DNA of 37,411 nt, from positions 1-37,411 of the forward strand of contig JAOZMZ010000011.1 in the NCBI GenBank assembly GCA_029934055.1, in the 5' to 3' direction. The notes below the pieces were generated by a model that saw only the letters and a list, made by a program, of their open reading frames with translations, was not told the origin of the DNA and did not search any database. Made by a program: the position numbers and the translations under genes. The stretch comes from Kiritimatiellia bacterium. GTDB taxonomy: Bacteria > Verrucomicrobiota > Kiritimatiellia > B70-G9. Below, one piece after another: positions 1 through 7,474 of the stretch (the stretch's first letter is position 1; each line of letters opens with the position of its first letter).

Positions 1-71
1 GAGGGTATGGGATTCGAACCCACGACCTCGTGAATGCCATTCACGCGCTCTCCCAACTGAGCTAACCCCCC
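1..71 (-). tRNA. tRNA-Ala (anticodon GGC), 3' end cut by window edge
   Basis: Read on the minus strand the sequence folds as a tRNA. The acceptor 5' strand is GGGGGGT, the D-stem is GCTC/GAGC, and the anticodon stem CGTGA/TCACG encloses the seven-base loop ATGGCAT, giving anticodon GGC. The T-arm is GTGGG-TTCGAAT-CCCAT. The 3' acceptor strand is present except for its last paired base and the discriminator, which lie outside the window. Anticodon GGC reads GCC/GCU alanine codons. Confidence 0.95.
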
Positions 72-95
72 ACCGGTCCACTATTCATTCATTGA

Positions 96-116
96 CGCTT
101 TCACGGATCGAAAGCG
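96..116 (-). other. Perfect 7-bp hairpin in the tRNA 5' leader
   Basis: CGCTTTC and GAAAGCG are perfect inverted repeats separated by seven bases (acggatc). The hairpin lies between the predicted promoter and the mature tRNA 5' end, so it would be in the precursor leader removed by RNase P. There is no T-tract, so it is not a convincing intrinsic terminator in either direction. Confidence 0.4.
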
Positions 117-126
117 ACGATGGCGC

Positions 127-156
127 AGGGTAGATCAGAAGGTGTAAGCTTGTCAA
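127..156 (-). promoter_or_regulatory. Probable sigma70-type promoter of the tRNA-Ala gene
   Basis: On the minus strand a perfect -35 box TTGACA (151-156) is followed after 18 bases by TACCCT (127-132). The latter keeps the most conserved -10 positions (T1, A2, T6). Transcription would start near base 120, giving a leader of about 50 nt before the tRNA. The -35 match is strong and the -10 match weak; the assignment rests on position upstream of the tRNA. Confidence 0.45.
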
Positions 157-253
157 CATCGGAGAATTGGAGGGCGGGACGTTTTGAACAGAAAGGACCG
201 GATAATCGAAAGGATCTATTGGTGGCAGATGCTTATGGAAGGAGGTCGGTGGT

Positions 254-628
254 ATGGACGCTGATGTTTACACTGAGAAACTCGAGCGCGAGTTAGATGA
301 TTTTCGGCGTGAGCAGGAACGGATTCGTAGATTGATCGGGAGGATTGGGGGGGTAAGGCAGCCTCAGAGGGAGAAGGCTATCAACGTAATATTTGCACTG
401 CTGGTATGTACGCTCTTTTTTGTGGGGGTTCTGCGGGATGTCCTCCATATAGAGTGGCCATTGCCTCCCATGCTATCGGTTGAGGTTGGCATCATGCTGG
501 TATCGCTAAAGATAATATGGATGATTCACCAGCAGACGCGAGTGGCCCATTTTCAATTCTGGATTTTGAATTCGATAGAATTCCGTCTTGCTGAAATCGC
601 GAAACACATCGAGTCCGAAAAGGGGTGA
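254..628 (+). CDS. Small membrane protein with N-terminal coiled coil (hypothetical)
   Basis: This is a 124-aa protein of unrecognised family. Residues about 5-35 are highly charged with heptad-like spacing (KLERELDDFRREQERIRRL), suggesting a coiled coil. Two hydrophobic segments follow, about 43-61 and 75-93, and then an amphipathic tail ending in charged residues. The likely topology is a cytoplasmic coiled coil anchored by a two-helix hairpin. The start is supported by a good Shine-Dalgarno (GGAGGT, about 7 nt before the ATG). It stands alone between the tRNA and the convergent end of the sugar-transporter genes. No function can be assigned. Confidence 0.75.
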   Translation: MDADVYTEKLERELDDFRREQERIRRLIGRIGGVRQPQREKAINVIFALLVCTLFFVGVLRDVLHIEWPLPPMLSVEVGIMLVSLKIIWMIHQQTRVAHFQFWILNSIEFRLAEIAKHIESEKG

Positions 629-716
629 AGGCGACCGGCGGCGGTATCGTTCGGCAGGCAGGGTCTTACATTTCCTGTATTGGTTTCGGTCGGGCGGAAG
701 GATAGCGGGGTGCCGA

Positions 717-2624
717 CTATTGTTCGACAGGTATGATTATACCGCGGATGATAATTTTCTGACAAAAGACAAAGACGATGAACGTCGGCAGCGCGGCGAC
801 TACTATTGATGCATAGATGACTGCCTGACTTGAATTCTGCTGGAGTTCGTAGAGCCAGACCATGAGAGTCCACATCTTATGATCCTGGCACAACAGCAGT
901 GCAAACATGAAGTTTGCATAAGCGGCCGTAAAGGCCTGCAGGGCAATGACCGATAAGATCGGTTTTGCCAAGCCAAGGGTGATATGGAGGAAGGAGGCCC
1001 ACTCTCCGGCTCCATCGAGTGCCGCACTTTCATACAATTCCCTGGGAATTGAGTCGAAAAATCCTTTCAGAAGAAAAATGGAGAAACCGCTGGCGAGTCC
1101 GGGGAGTACCAGCGCTGCGAAAGTGTTCAGCAGGTGGAGATGACGGAGCATGAGGAAGAGGGGAATCTGTGTGACCATTGGAGGAAAGGCCATTGTCAGC
1201 ATCATAAGGAGAAGAATTTTGTAAGTCGAGCGGGGGCGGAAGCGACTGAGCGCATAAGCCGCCAGGGGATTGACGAGAAGGGCGCCGAGCACTGCGAGCG
1301 TGCAGTATATGGCCGTATTGAAGATGCCGCGCCCGTGGATGAGGATATAATTGAGGACAGTGAGGTAGTTTCGAATGAGAAATTCCCGACGTGCCTTGCC
1401 TCGGTGGGCGATGAAGAGGAGATAATGGTTTTCGCGTTGCGGTGGAGCTATGTCCTCAAACGTTTTGAAACGAGTGTGGAGCGCGGTGTTCAGTGTGCCA
1501 ATGTGGGCGTATTTGCTTTTGAGGTAATCCCGAAACATGAAATCGGGTCCGGAGATATGTATGTACCTTGCGGGAGCGATAAAAAGGGTGCCCGTGGCTG
1601 GATCATGCCATCCGCTGATGAAAGCATCCCAGTCTCTCAGGGCGGCTCCTGAGAAAGAGAGATTCGTCATGAGCGGAATTTCCGTGAAAGAATGATAATG
1701 TGTACCATAGAGGCGGTTGAGTGCGGAACAAGTGTGATATCGGGCGCGAAGGAAGTGGCGGTAGATGTCCGTACACTCAGGGTCTACCCTGATCCATAAG
1801 AGATTGAGCGTGCGACGGACGAATGTTTCCCAGTCATGGCGTACCGGGGCGGGGGCTGCGACAGGGTAGGCTGCAGAGAGGTGGACGTCTCGGTAGGATT
1901 TATAAGAAGTCTTGTGGGTAAGGTTATAGTGGTGGATATTGCGGGAGTATTGGGCCTGCAGGAAAAGTTTGCGGTAGAATCCGTCGACGGAAAAGTAGTA
2001 GAGTTCACCGGTTGGCCGCTGCATCTTGAACTTCCAGAAGATATTCTGGAATGGGGAATTGGACGGCATACGGCGTCTCGTGAGGTAGTCCTCGGGGATG
2101 ACATATACTGAATTCCAGTCGAAGAAATCCGTCGAAAGGGACGTATTGACGCGAGTAATCTTGCGGCCGTAGCGGTACGAGAGGAGCCGCTTGAATTCTC
2201 TAAGATTTGAGGGCGCAGTACGACTTATCGGCGCGTGAATGAATCCACAGGCACAGGCGTAGGGTGGGGGGCGCGTTTTTTTCAGGAAATCGCGCCATTC
2301 CTTGACGAGGGGCCGTCTTACTTGTTGCGGCGGGGTGATCTCGCGGAATGATGACAGGTCGAGCCCGTAGGAGACATTCATGGCGTCCAGGGATTCGTTG
2401 AAGAGGGCTTCGACGTACTTCTGATAGAGGACGATATCGTTGAAGAGGAAACCGGGCACGGGAGAAAGGTCGCGTGCATCTACAGGGCTGCGGACGCTGC
2501 CTGAGAGTAAAAGAAAGAAGGGGTATATCATTGTAACAGCCCCGAGAGACAAGAGAATATAGATCATCCCGAGAAGGGCTCTGACACGGATATGCTTTCG
2601 GCCTATTGAAGATATTATCGACAT
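717..2624 (-). CDS. MalG-like carbohydrate ABC permease with large periplasmic repeat insert
   Basis: This is an inner-membrane permease of a CUT1-type sugar importer. The ORF extends further upstream, but those 144 codons are out-of-frame shadow of the preceding gene. The ATG at 2624 gives MSIISSIGRKHIRV followed by TM1 (about 17-41), the usual MalG beginning. The C-terminal 200 residues are standard: several TM helices and the EAA loop YESAALDGAGEWASF (about 531-545) that docks to the ATPase. MalG proteins are usually near 280 aa; this one is 635 aa. The extra residues, about 50-420, sit between TM1 and TM2, where the chain is periplasmic. They contain a degenerate repeat (for example FLRARYHTCSALNRLYGTHY). 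The gene starts 20 nt after the SBP-permease fusion, so the two form an operon. No ATP-binding subunit is adjacent. Confidence 0.88.
   Translation of the reverse strand: MSIISSIGRKHIRVRALLGMIYILLSLGAVTMIYPFFLLLSGSVRSPVDARDLSPVPGFLFNDIVLYQKYVEALFNESLDAMNVSYGLDLSSFREITPPQQVRRPLVKEWRDFLKKTRPPPYACACGFIHAPISRTAPSNLREFKRLLSYRYGRKITRVNTSLSTDFFDWNSVYVIPEDYLTRRRMPSNSPFQNIFWKFKMQRPTGELYYFSVDGFYRKLFLQAQYSRNIHHYNLTHKTSYKSYRDVHLSAAYPVAAPAPVRHDWETFVRRTLNLLWIRVDPECTDIYRHFLRARYHTCSALNRLYGTHYHSFTEIPLMTNLSFSGAALRDWDAFISGWHDPATGTLFIAPARYIHISGPDFMFRDYLKSKYAHIGTLNTALHTRFKTFEDIAPPQRENHYLLFIAHRGKARREFLIRNYLTVLNYILIHGRGIFNTAIYCTLAVLGALLVNPLAAYALSRFRPRSTYKILLLMMLTMAFPPMVTQIPLFLMLRHLHLLNTFAALVLPGLASGFSIFLLKGFFDSIPRELYESAALDGAGEWASFLHITLGLAKPILSVIALQAFTAAYANFMFALLLCQDHKMWTLMVWLYELQQNSSQAVIYASIVVAALPTFIVFVFCQKIIIRGIIIPVEQ
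1425..2432 (-). repeat. Five degenerate ~75-aa repeats inside the MalG-like permease
   Basis: Protein-level repeat units begin near residues 65, 141, 216, 287 and 363 of the permease. The consensus is roughly F..fL...Y..i..lN...gT.Y.sF..I..P, often followed by a DW..F element. The clearest copies are units 4 (ALNRLYGTHYHSFTEIPL) and 5 (TLNTALHTRFKTFEDIAPP). The pattern resembles the 'kYgtidaLNeaWgt.y.sf.eI' segment I know from GH42-type glycosidases. That resemblance is from memory and needs a profile search. It could be a carbohydrate-contacting periplasmic module. Confidence 0.55.
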
Positions 2625-2644
2625 ATCGATTTCTTCTATATGGG

Positions 2645-5440
2645 CTATTCCTTTGCGGTGCGAAATTCCACGCGCGCGAGTATACGTAGCTGATAGGCGG
2701 TAAAGCCGATCAGGATGAAGCCGAGGACCCATGCCATTGCGGTGGCGGGACCGAATCTGAGATAAATGAATGCTTTGTAGAATATGTGAAGTCCAGCGAC
2801 CTCCGTGTCGGCCGCGCCGCCGGTCATTGCGAGAATATTGGCCGTAGCATAGAGCCAGGCAGCGGTGTACATCCCGACGAAATTTATGATCAGCAGCGGC
2901 CGAAGCGCAGGAAACACGATGAAGAGGATTTTGTCGGCAAAACCGGCGCCATCCAGCTCGGCGGCATCGTAGAGGTCGTCGGGAATACTTTTCAAGGCTG
3001 CAAGGTAAATGAGGCATGCGGGGCCAAGGCTCGCCCAGACGACAGGCATGGCACATGCCAGAATTGCCAGGTGCGCATCACCGAGCCAGCGTAGCGGTTC
3101 CGGGAGATGGAGCAGCAGCCTTTGAAGGAGGGGCAAGTCAGAGCGGGATAGCATGGGGCGGGTGATCGAGAAACAGGCGGCCAGCGAAAGCATCCCAAAG
3201 ATGAAGGCGAGGAGAGCGGTGGAGCGTTTTTCGTGGTGCCAGAGACGGAAAGCAAAGTAGAGTCCGGTCCCGAAGATCAGGAATCCGGTCAGGATGAAAG
3301 CCACGGCGGGCACGTGGAGGAGGATCGCGTTGAGTGCGCCGCTTTCGCTCGGATCAAAGAATGATTTCCAGAGGAGGACAGCCACGAGGCCTGTAGCGAT
3401 GGAGGGTAGATAATAGAGAGATCTGAAAAATATTTTACCACGCGGTATTTCCTGCAGGAAGATGGCTAGAATCAGCGGTGGCAGGAAGCCCAAGATTATT
3501 ATGAGGGTACTGTAGCGAACCGAATTCCATACCGAATGCCACCATTCCCGGTCCCAGAGGACATCACCGAAATTATTGAGGCCAACCCACGATGAATCGC
3601 CCATGAGGCGGTAGTCCTGAAAGGACATCAGGGACCCCCGGATCAGCGGCAGGTACTGCCACAGAACAATTGAAACGACAGCAGGCAGGAGGAGGAGAAT
3701 TACCTTTGCCGAGCTGAGGCGACGTCGGGCAGTGACCGCTTTCGTATGGGAAGGCCTAAGGAAGGCACTCCCAAGCTTGCTGATTCCGATGATGAATAAC
3801 AGCACAGCGGCTCCGAGAGCGATAGCGGCCGTGCGGTTACGTTTGGTTCTAGTAGTAGGGGACACGAGGCCGAGCATTTCTTCGTTTGCCTTAATGGCAG
3901 CCTGATGGAGCAACTGTCTGAGGATACGTAGCCGTGCCTGCTGGTTACGGGGAAGACGATCATCGAATGCGAGTTGTTCCGCCTGCTGGATGGGTTCGCT
4001 GATGATGTTATAGGCGTAGTTACAATTTTTCCCATATGGTTCGGGCTTGCCGGTTGAAATGGCAATTTTAAAACATTCTTGCCAGCCTTTCGGTGTGAGG
4101 CGTGCTAATTCCGGGTACCCGAACATTTTCAGGTAGGTCGGATTCATGAAACGCCCGAGTCCGCCTTCCACCATGATCCGGGTACGAATGCGCATGGCCT
4201 CCATGCTGTCGTAGAAGCGCATGTATTCCCAAGCGGCGTCACGTACAGCGGGCTCGCGTATCCCGGCGAAGAGCCCCATCATCATACTGTTCAATTCGGC
4301 ACCCCGCAGTCCGGTCGGCCCTCGGGGGACGGGTACCATTCCCGTAACGTCGGGATTGATTTTCTGAAATATTTTTTGATCGATGTATGCGAACATCATG
4401 CCTATTTCGCCACGGGCCCACTTCGCTCCGGCGGTTCCCCAATCCGGATCGCGGTAGGCATAGCCACGGTGGCGGCGCCCACGTTCATCGGTCCAGGGCT
4501 CGGTACAGAGTCGGTTGTAGAAGTCCAGTGCCAAGGCGGCTTGTGGGGAATCGAATACGGCTTTCCAATGATGGTTTGTGTGATCATAGACGACTGCCCG
4601 TCCGCCGGCAGACCAGAGGAAGCTCATCCACCACCAGGATTCGTGTTTGCCGCGGCTAAAGTAGATGCCATAGATCCCGCGGCTTGGATGCGTAATTTTC
4701 CGGCAGGCCGTCAGCATATCGTTCCATGTCCAGTCGTTGGTGGGATACGGCACCTTAAATTCATCGAAGAGATCCCTGCGATAGAGGACTACTTTCCCGA
4801 GGGCGCCACCGTAGGGAAGCGCCCAGACATGATTTGTGCCGTCCGGACCCGGGCGACGAATGACAGGCCAAATTTTCGGATGAACGCGGAAAGAAAGTTC
4901 TTCGGGAGTCATTGCCTCGAGGTAGTGATCATCGGGAAGGTCAAGTGGATAGAGGAATCTTTGCTGGATAAAAGTGTCCGACATGCGGAAGTTCACGTAA
5001 ATTACGTCCGGAGCGACCTTGCCGGCTATTGCCAGAAGAGTGCTCTCGACCCCTTCAACCCGGATGCCTGAAGCGCGGTGAAGGCTGACGCTGACGTGTT
5101 TCCATTTGTGCCTGCCGTATTTTTCGGGATGTGAGAAGTAGCGTGTACGGTAGCGGGCAGCAAAGATGGATGGATAGCGTCTTACAAATTCACGGACAAC
5201 GGCGAGGTCCGCGCGGGTGGAAGTATCGCTCCTGGCGGGATCGGGTAGATCAAAACAGGAGACGTGAATGATTGTACCGGTCGGGGTGTCTTCGATCCAT
5301 CCTGCATGGCTGAGGGAAGGTGGGATCAAGAGGAGAAAGAGACAGGCCGGCAGCCATCCGCGTTTTCGCACCGTGGGACAGCGGTGCAATCCGACAGATT
5401 GTAGATAGAACTGATCAGGCATTTGAGTACGTGTCGGCAC
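2645..5440 (-). CDS. Solute-binding protein fused to MalF-like ABC permease
   Basis: This single 931-aa chain combines two normally separate importer subunits. Residues about 25-46 look like a signal peptide or anchor (RKRGWLPACLFLLLIPPSLSHA). Residues about 50-520 form a family-1 extracellular solute-binding protein (segments such as APDVIYVNF, ALPYGGALGKVVLYRRDLF and WARGEIGMMFAYID). A TM at about 538-555 is followed by a short basic cytoplasmic loop and a MalF-type permease from about 578. The permease has an EAA loop YDAAELDGAGFADKI (about 824-838). Inside it, between GALN (701-704) and WLGDAHLAI, are about 80 extra residues with two predicted TM helices (711-731, 741-761). The start is uncertain: GTG at 5440 (as tracked), ATG at 5422, or a later GTG just before RKRGWL; none has a strong ribosome-binding site. 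It is the first gene of the operon with the MalG-like permease. Confidence 0.88.
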   Translation of the reverse strand: MPTRTQMPDQFYLQSVGLHRCPTVRKRGWLPACLFLLLIPPSLSHAGWIEDTPTGTIIHVSCFDLPDPARSDTSTRADLAVVREFVRRYPSIFAARYRTRYFSHPEKYGRHKWKHVSVSLHRASGIRVEGVESTLLAIAGKVAPDVIYVNFRMSDTFIQQRFLYPLDLPDDHYLEAMTPEELSFRVHPKIWPVIRRPGPDGTNHVWALPYGGALGKVVLYRRDLFDEFKVPYPTNDWTWNDMLTACRKITHPSRGIYGIYFSRGKHESWWWMSFLWSAGGRAVVYDHTNHHWKAVFDSPQAALALDFYNRLCTEPWTDERGRRHRGYAYRDPDWGTAGAKWARGEIGMMFAYIDQKIFQKINPDVTGMVPVPRGPTGLRGAELNSMMMGLFAGIREPAVRDAAWEYMRFYDSMEAMRIRTRIMVEGGLGRFMNPTYLKMFGYPELARLTPKGWQECFKIAISTGKPEPYGKNCNYAYNIISEPIQQAEQLAFDDRLPRNQQARLRILRQLLHQAAIKANEEMLGLVSPTTRTKRNRTAAIALGAAVLLFIIGISKLGSAFLRPSHTKAVTARRRLSSAKVILLLLPAVVSIVLWQYLPLIRGSLMSFQDYRLMGDSSWVGLNNFGDVLWDREWWHSVWNSVRYSTLIIILGFLPPLILAIFLQEIPRGKIFFRSLYYLPSIATGLVAVLLWKSFFDPSESGALNAILLHVPAVAFILTGFLIFGTGLYFAFRLWHHEKRSTALLAFIFGMLSLAACFSITRPMLSRSDLPLLQRLLLHLPEPLRWLGDAHLAILACAMPVVWASLGPACLIYLAALKSIPDDLYDAAELDGAGFADKILFIVFPALRPLLIINFVGMYTAAWLYATANILAMTGGAADTEVAGLHIFYKAFIYLRFGPATAMAWVLGFILIGFTAYQLRILARVEFRTAKE

Positions 5441-5549
5441 GCGATAATCATGGGAAAACGTAGCGTATTAGGCAAGCCGCGGCATGGTTTTGATGTTGCC
5501 CAACCAGCCGTCGGCGGAGAGAATCGCTCCAGCAGCATGGAGGTGAGGC

Positions 5550-6656
5550 ATGATTGCCGAGATTTGGTTGAAGTATGAGGTGGCGGGGATCGCCGTCTGG
5601 CGCGTTGGAATGCTGTTTGTGATCATACTGGCGGCGATGCTGGCAGGTAAATTGGTGAGCCAGCTGTTGTACCGTCTTTCCGGACGGGTCAAGCGGCGGG
5701 GGTCGGATTTGGCAGCGGCGGCATTTCGAGCGGTAGGGCGTTCCTGCACCATATTCTTCTTCACACTGGGATTGGCGCAGGGGACAGCGGTGGTCGTGGT
5801 TTCCGCCAAGGTGGCTGGTATGATTCATACGGTCGTCAGCATACTGATGACGATTTCCGTGGCCTACCTGGGATATTGCCTAATCGATGTGGTCGATGCC
5901 TGGCTGACTCGTTTTGCTCGGAAGACCGAAAGCAAGCTTGACGACATGCTTGTGCCGATGGTGCGGAAGAGTCTTCGGATTACGGTTGTTGTATTGGCTT
6001 TGGTACAGGTGGCGCAGATATTGAGCGATAAGCCGTTGACCTCCATTATCGCCGGGCTTGGCGTGGGCGGCTTGGCCGTGGCGTTGGCTGCGCAGGAAAG
6101 TCTCAAGAATCTTTTCGGATCACTGGTTATCTTCGCTGACAAGCCTTTTGAGTTGGGAGACAGAATTGTTGTTGATGGATTTGACGGTCCGGTGGAGGAA
6201 GTTGGATTCCGATCCACAAGAATTCGCACTCTCGATGGGCATTTGGTAACGATTCCGAATGGGGAACTGGCAAACAAGACTATCGAGAACATAGGCAAGC
6301 GGCGCTACATTCGCAGAATAGTGAACATAGGCGTTACTTATGATACTCCTCCAGAGAAAATGACGCGCGCCTTGGAGATCATACGCGAGGTCTTGAAGGA
6401 TCATGAGGGGATGCTGCCAGATTTTCCGCCCCGCGTATATTTCAAGGACTTTGGCGAAAGTTCACTGAATATTATTGTGATCTACTGGTATCATCCACCG
6501 AGTTACTGGGATTTCATGGCTTTCAACGAGCGCTTCAACATGGAAATCCTTCGTCGTTTCAACGCGGAAGGGATAGAATTCGCTTTCCCTACCCAGACCC
6601 TGTACGTGGCTGGAGACGAGCGGCGGCCGCTTGAAGTCAAGATGTCCAGTAACTAG
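5550..6656 (+). CDS. MscS-family mechanosensitive ion channel
   Basis: This is a 368-aa inner-membrane channel of the small-conductance type, expected to open on hypo-osmotic shock. About five hydrophobic helices occupy residues 12-190. The pore helix is recognisable as SIIAGLGVGGLAVALAAQ, followed by the family signature SLKNLFGSLVIFADKPFELGD and the beta domain (VEEVGFRSTRIRTLDGHLVTIPNGELA). A C-terminal alpha/beta domain follows. The start is well supported by GGAGGTGA immediately upstream of the ATG. The gene is divergent from the sugar transporter and followed closely by the GYF_2 protein. Confidence 0.95.
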   Translation: MIAEIWLKYEVAGIAVWRVGMLFVIILAAMLAGKLVSQLLYRLSGRVKRRGSDLAAAAFRAVGRSCTIFFFTLGLAQGTAVVVVSAKVAGMIHTVVSILMTISVAYLGYCLIDVVDAWLTRFARKTESKLDDMLVPMVRKSLRITVVVLALVQVAQILSDKPLTSIIAGLGVGGLAVALAAQESLKNLFGSLVIFADKPFELGDRIVVDGFDGPVEEVGFRSTRIRTLDGHLVTIPNGELANKTIENIGKRRYIRRIVNIGVTYDTPPEKMTRALEIIREVLKDHEGMLPDFPPRVYFKDFGESSLNIIVIYWYHPPSYWDFMAFNERFNMEILRRFNAEGIEFAFPTQTLYVAGDERRPLEVKMSSN

Positions 6657-6733
6657 GTGTTGTGGCAGAAGGCGAGCAGCGGGTTTTTCGGTAGGGGTTG
6701 TGCAGCGGAATGAGGTCAAGAGGGAGAATTGAG

Positions 6734-7300
6734 ATGAAGGATGAAGTTTGGTGGGTGAAAAAGGAAGACGGAGAGGTGTTCGGCCCGGTTACACTTGACG
6801 AATTGCGCAGTTGGGCGATCGAGGGACGTGTGGTGCACGGTGATCTTGTTTCGCGTGATAGGGAGACCTGGGAGAGTGCAGACGGGATGGGGGAACTAGG
6901 CATGAAGTGGGTCGTGGTTTTCCCTGGTGGGGATCAGGTCGGTCCCATGCATATAGGTGCCGTGGCGGAATTGATGATTGAGGGCAGCGTTCAGGCCGAG
7001 GACTCGGTACGCGATATCTCATCGGGGAGAATGGGGCCTGCGTCTAAGGTGGTATTGAGGGGGTTGCTTGACGAGGTACACTCGCTTGAGGGGCGGATCA
7101 GTGAGGAACGCTCGGCATGGGAGACGCTTCTTGAGAACGAGCGGCGTGCGGCGGAGCGGCAGGGGGCGCACTATCGCCGACTGCTTGAAGAAGCGCGGCG
7201 GCGGCAGGACGCTTTGGCTCAGGATTTGTCAAGGATAGAAAAAGCAATCGGGATTTCAAAGAAAAAGGGGGGTGACGAGGGTCAGAAGTCCGGGAGTTGA
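6734..7300 (+). CDS. Tandem GYF_2-domain protein with C-terminal coiled coil
   Basis: This protein is 188 aa from ATG 6734, preceded by AGGGAG at 7-nt spacing; the tracked ORF begins 36 nt earlier at a TTG. Residues about 5-50 match the GYF_2 pattern (WWVKKEDGEVFGPVTLDELRSW). A weaker second copy follows at about 58-100 (WVVVFPGGDQVGPMHIGAV). Residues about 115-175 are rich in E, R and A with heptad spacing, predicting a coiled coil, and the tail is lysine/glycine rich. No signal peptide or TM is visible, so it is probably cytoplasmic. GYF_2 domains are generally protein-interaction modules; the partner here is unknown. It lies 77 nt after the MscS gene and may be co-transcribed with it. Confidence 0.8.
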   Translation: MKDEVWWVKKEDGEVFGPVTLDELRSWAIEGRVVHGDLVSRDRETWESADGMGELGMKWVVVFPGGDQVGPMHIGAVAELMIEGSVQAEDSVRDISSGRMGPASKVVLRGLLDEVHSLEGRISEERSAWETLLENERRAAERQGAHYRRLLEEARRRQDALAQDLSRIEKAIGISKKKGGDEGQKSGS

Positions 7301-7447
7301 GGGTCGCGGAGGGTGCAAGAATATGGAGCGGTAGAGAATATGAACGCCGGTACATCGCTTGACTTATAGGGAATATTGCGATTTGGCTTGCCAGATGAGG
7401 ACCTAAAGGGTATCATTACTTTGGTGTGAGACGAAGAGTAGGGATTG

Positions 7448-7465
7448 GCACGGGCAGATCCGTGC
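7448..7465 (+). other. Hairpin just upstream of the giant C25 gene start
   Basis: GCACGG and CCGTGC form a perfect six-base stem around a six-base loop, ending nine bases before the ATG at 7475. In an mRNA it would sit over the position expected for the ribosome-binding site, which is otherwise weak (GGATGAGCG). It could lower or regulate translation. The short length makes chance occurrence possible. Confidence 0.3.
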
Positions 7466-7474
7466 GGATGAGCG

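Noticed and set aside
629-716. Possible bidirectional terminator between convergent genes
   Set aside because: I searched for a GC-rich hairpin with a T-tract and saw none.
2625-3056. Upstream 144 codons of the 779-aa minus-strand ORF
   Set aside because: They overlap the C-terminal coding part of the SBP-MalF fusion in another frame, have Arg/His/Cys-rich shadow composition, and the family start MSIISSIG lies at 2624.
4376-5071. 231-aa plus-strand ORF
   Set aside because: It is entirely antisense to the solute-binding domain, with no recognisable domain or ribosome-binding site.
7359-7364. TTGACT -35-like box before the giant C25 gene
   Set aside because: No -10-like hexamer at suitable spacing.
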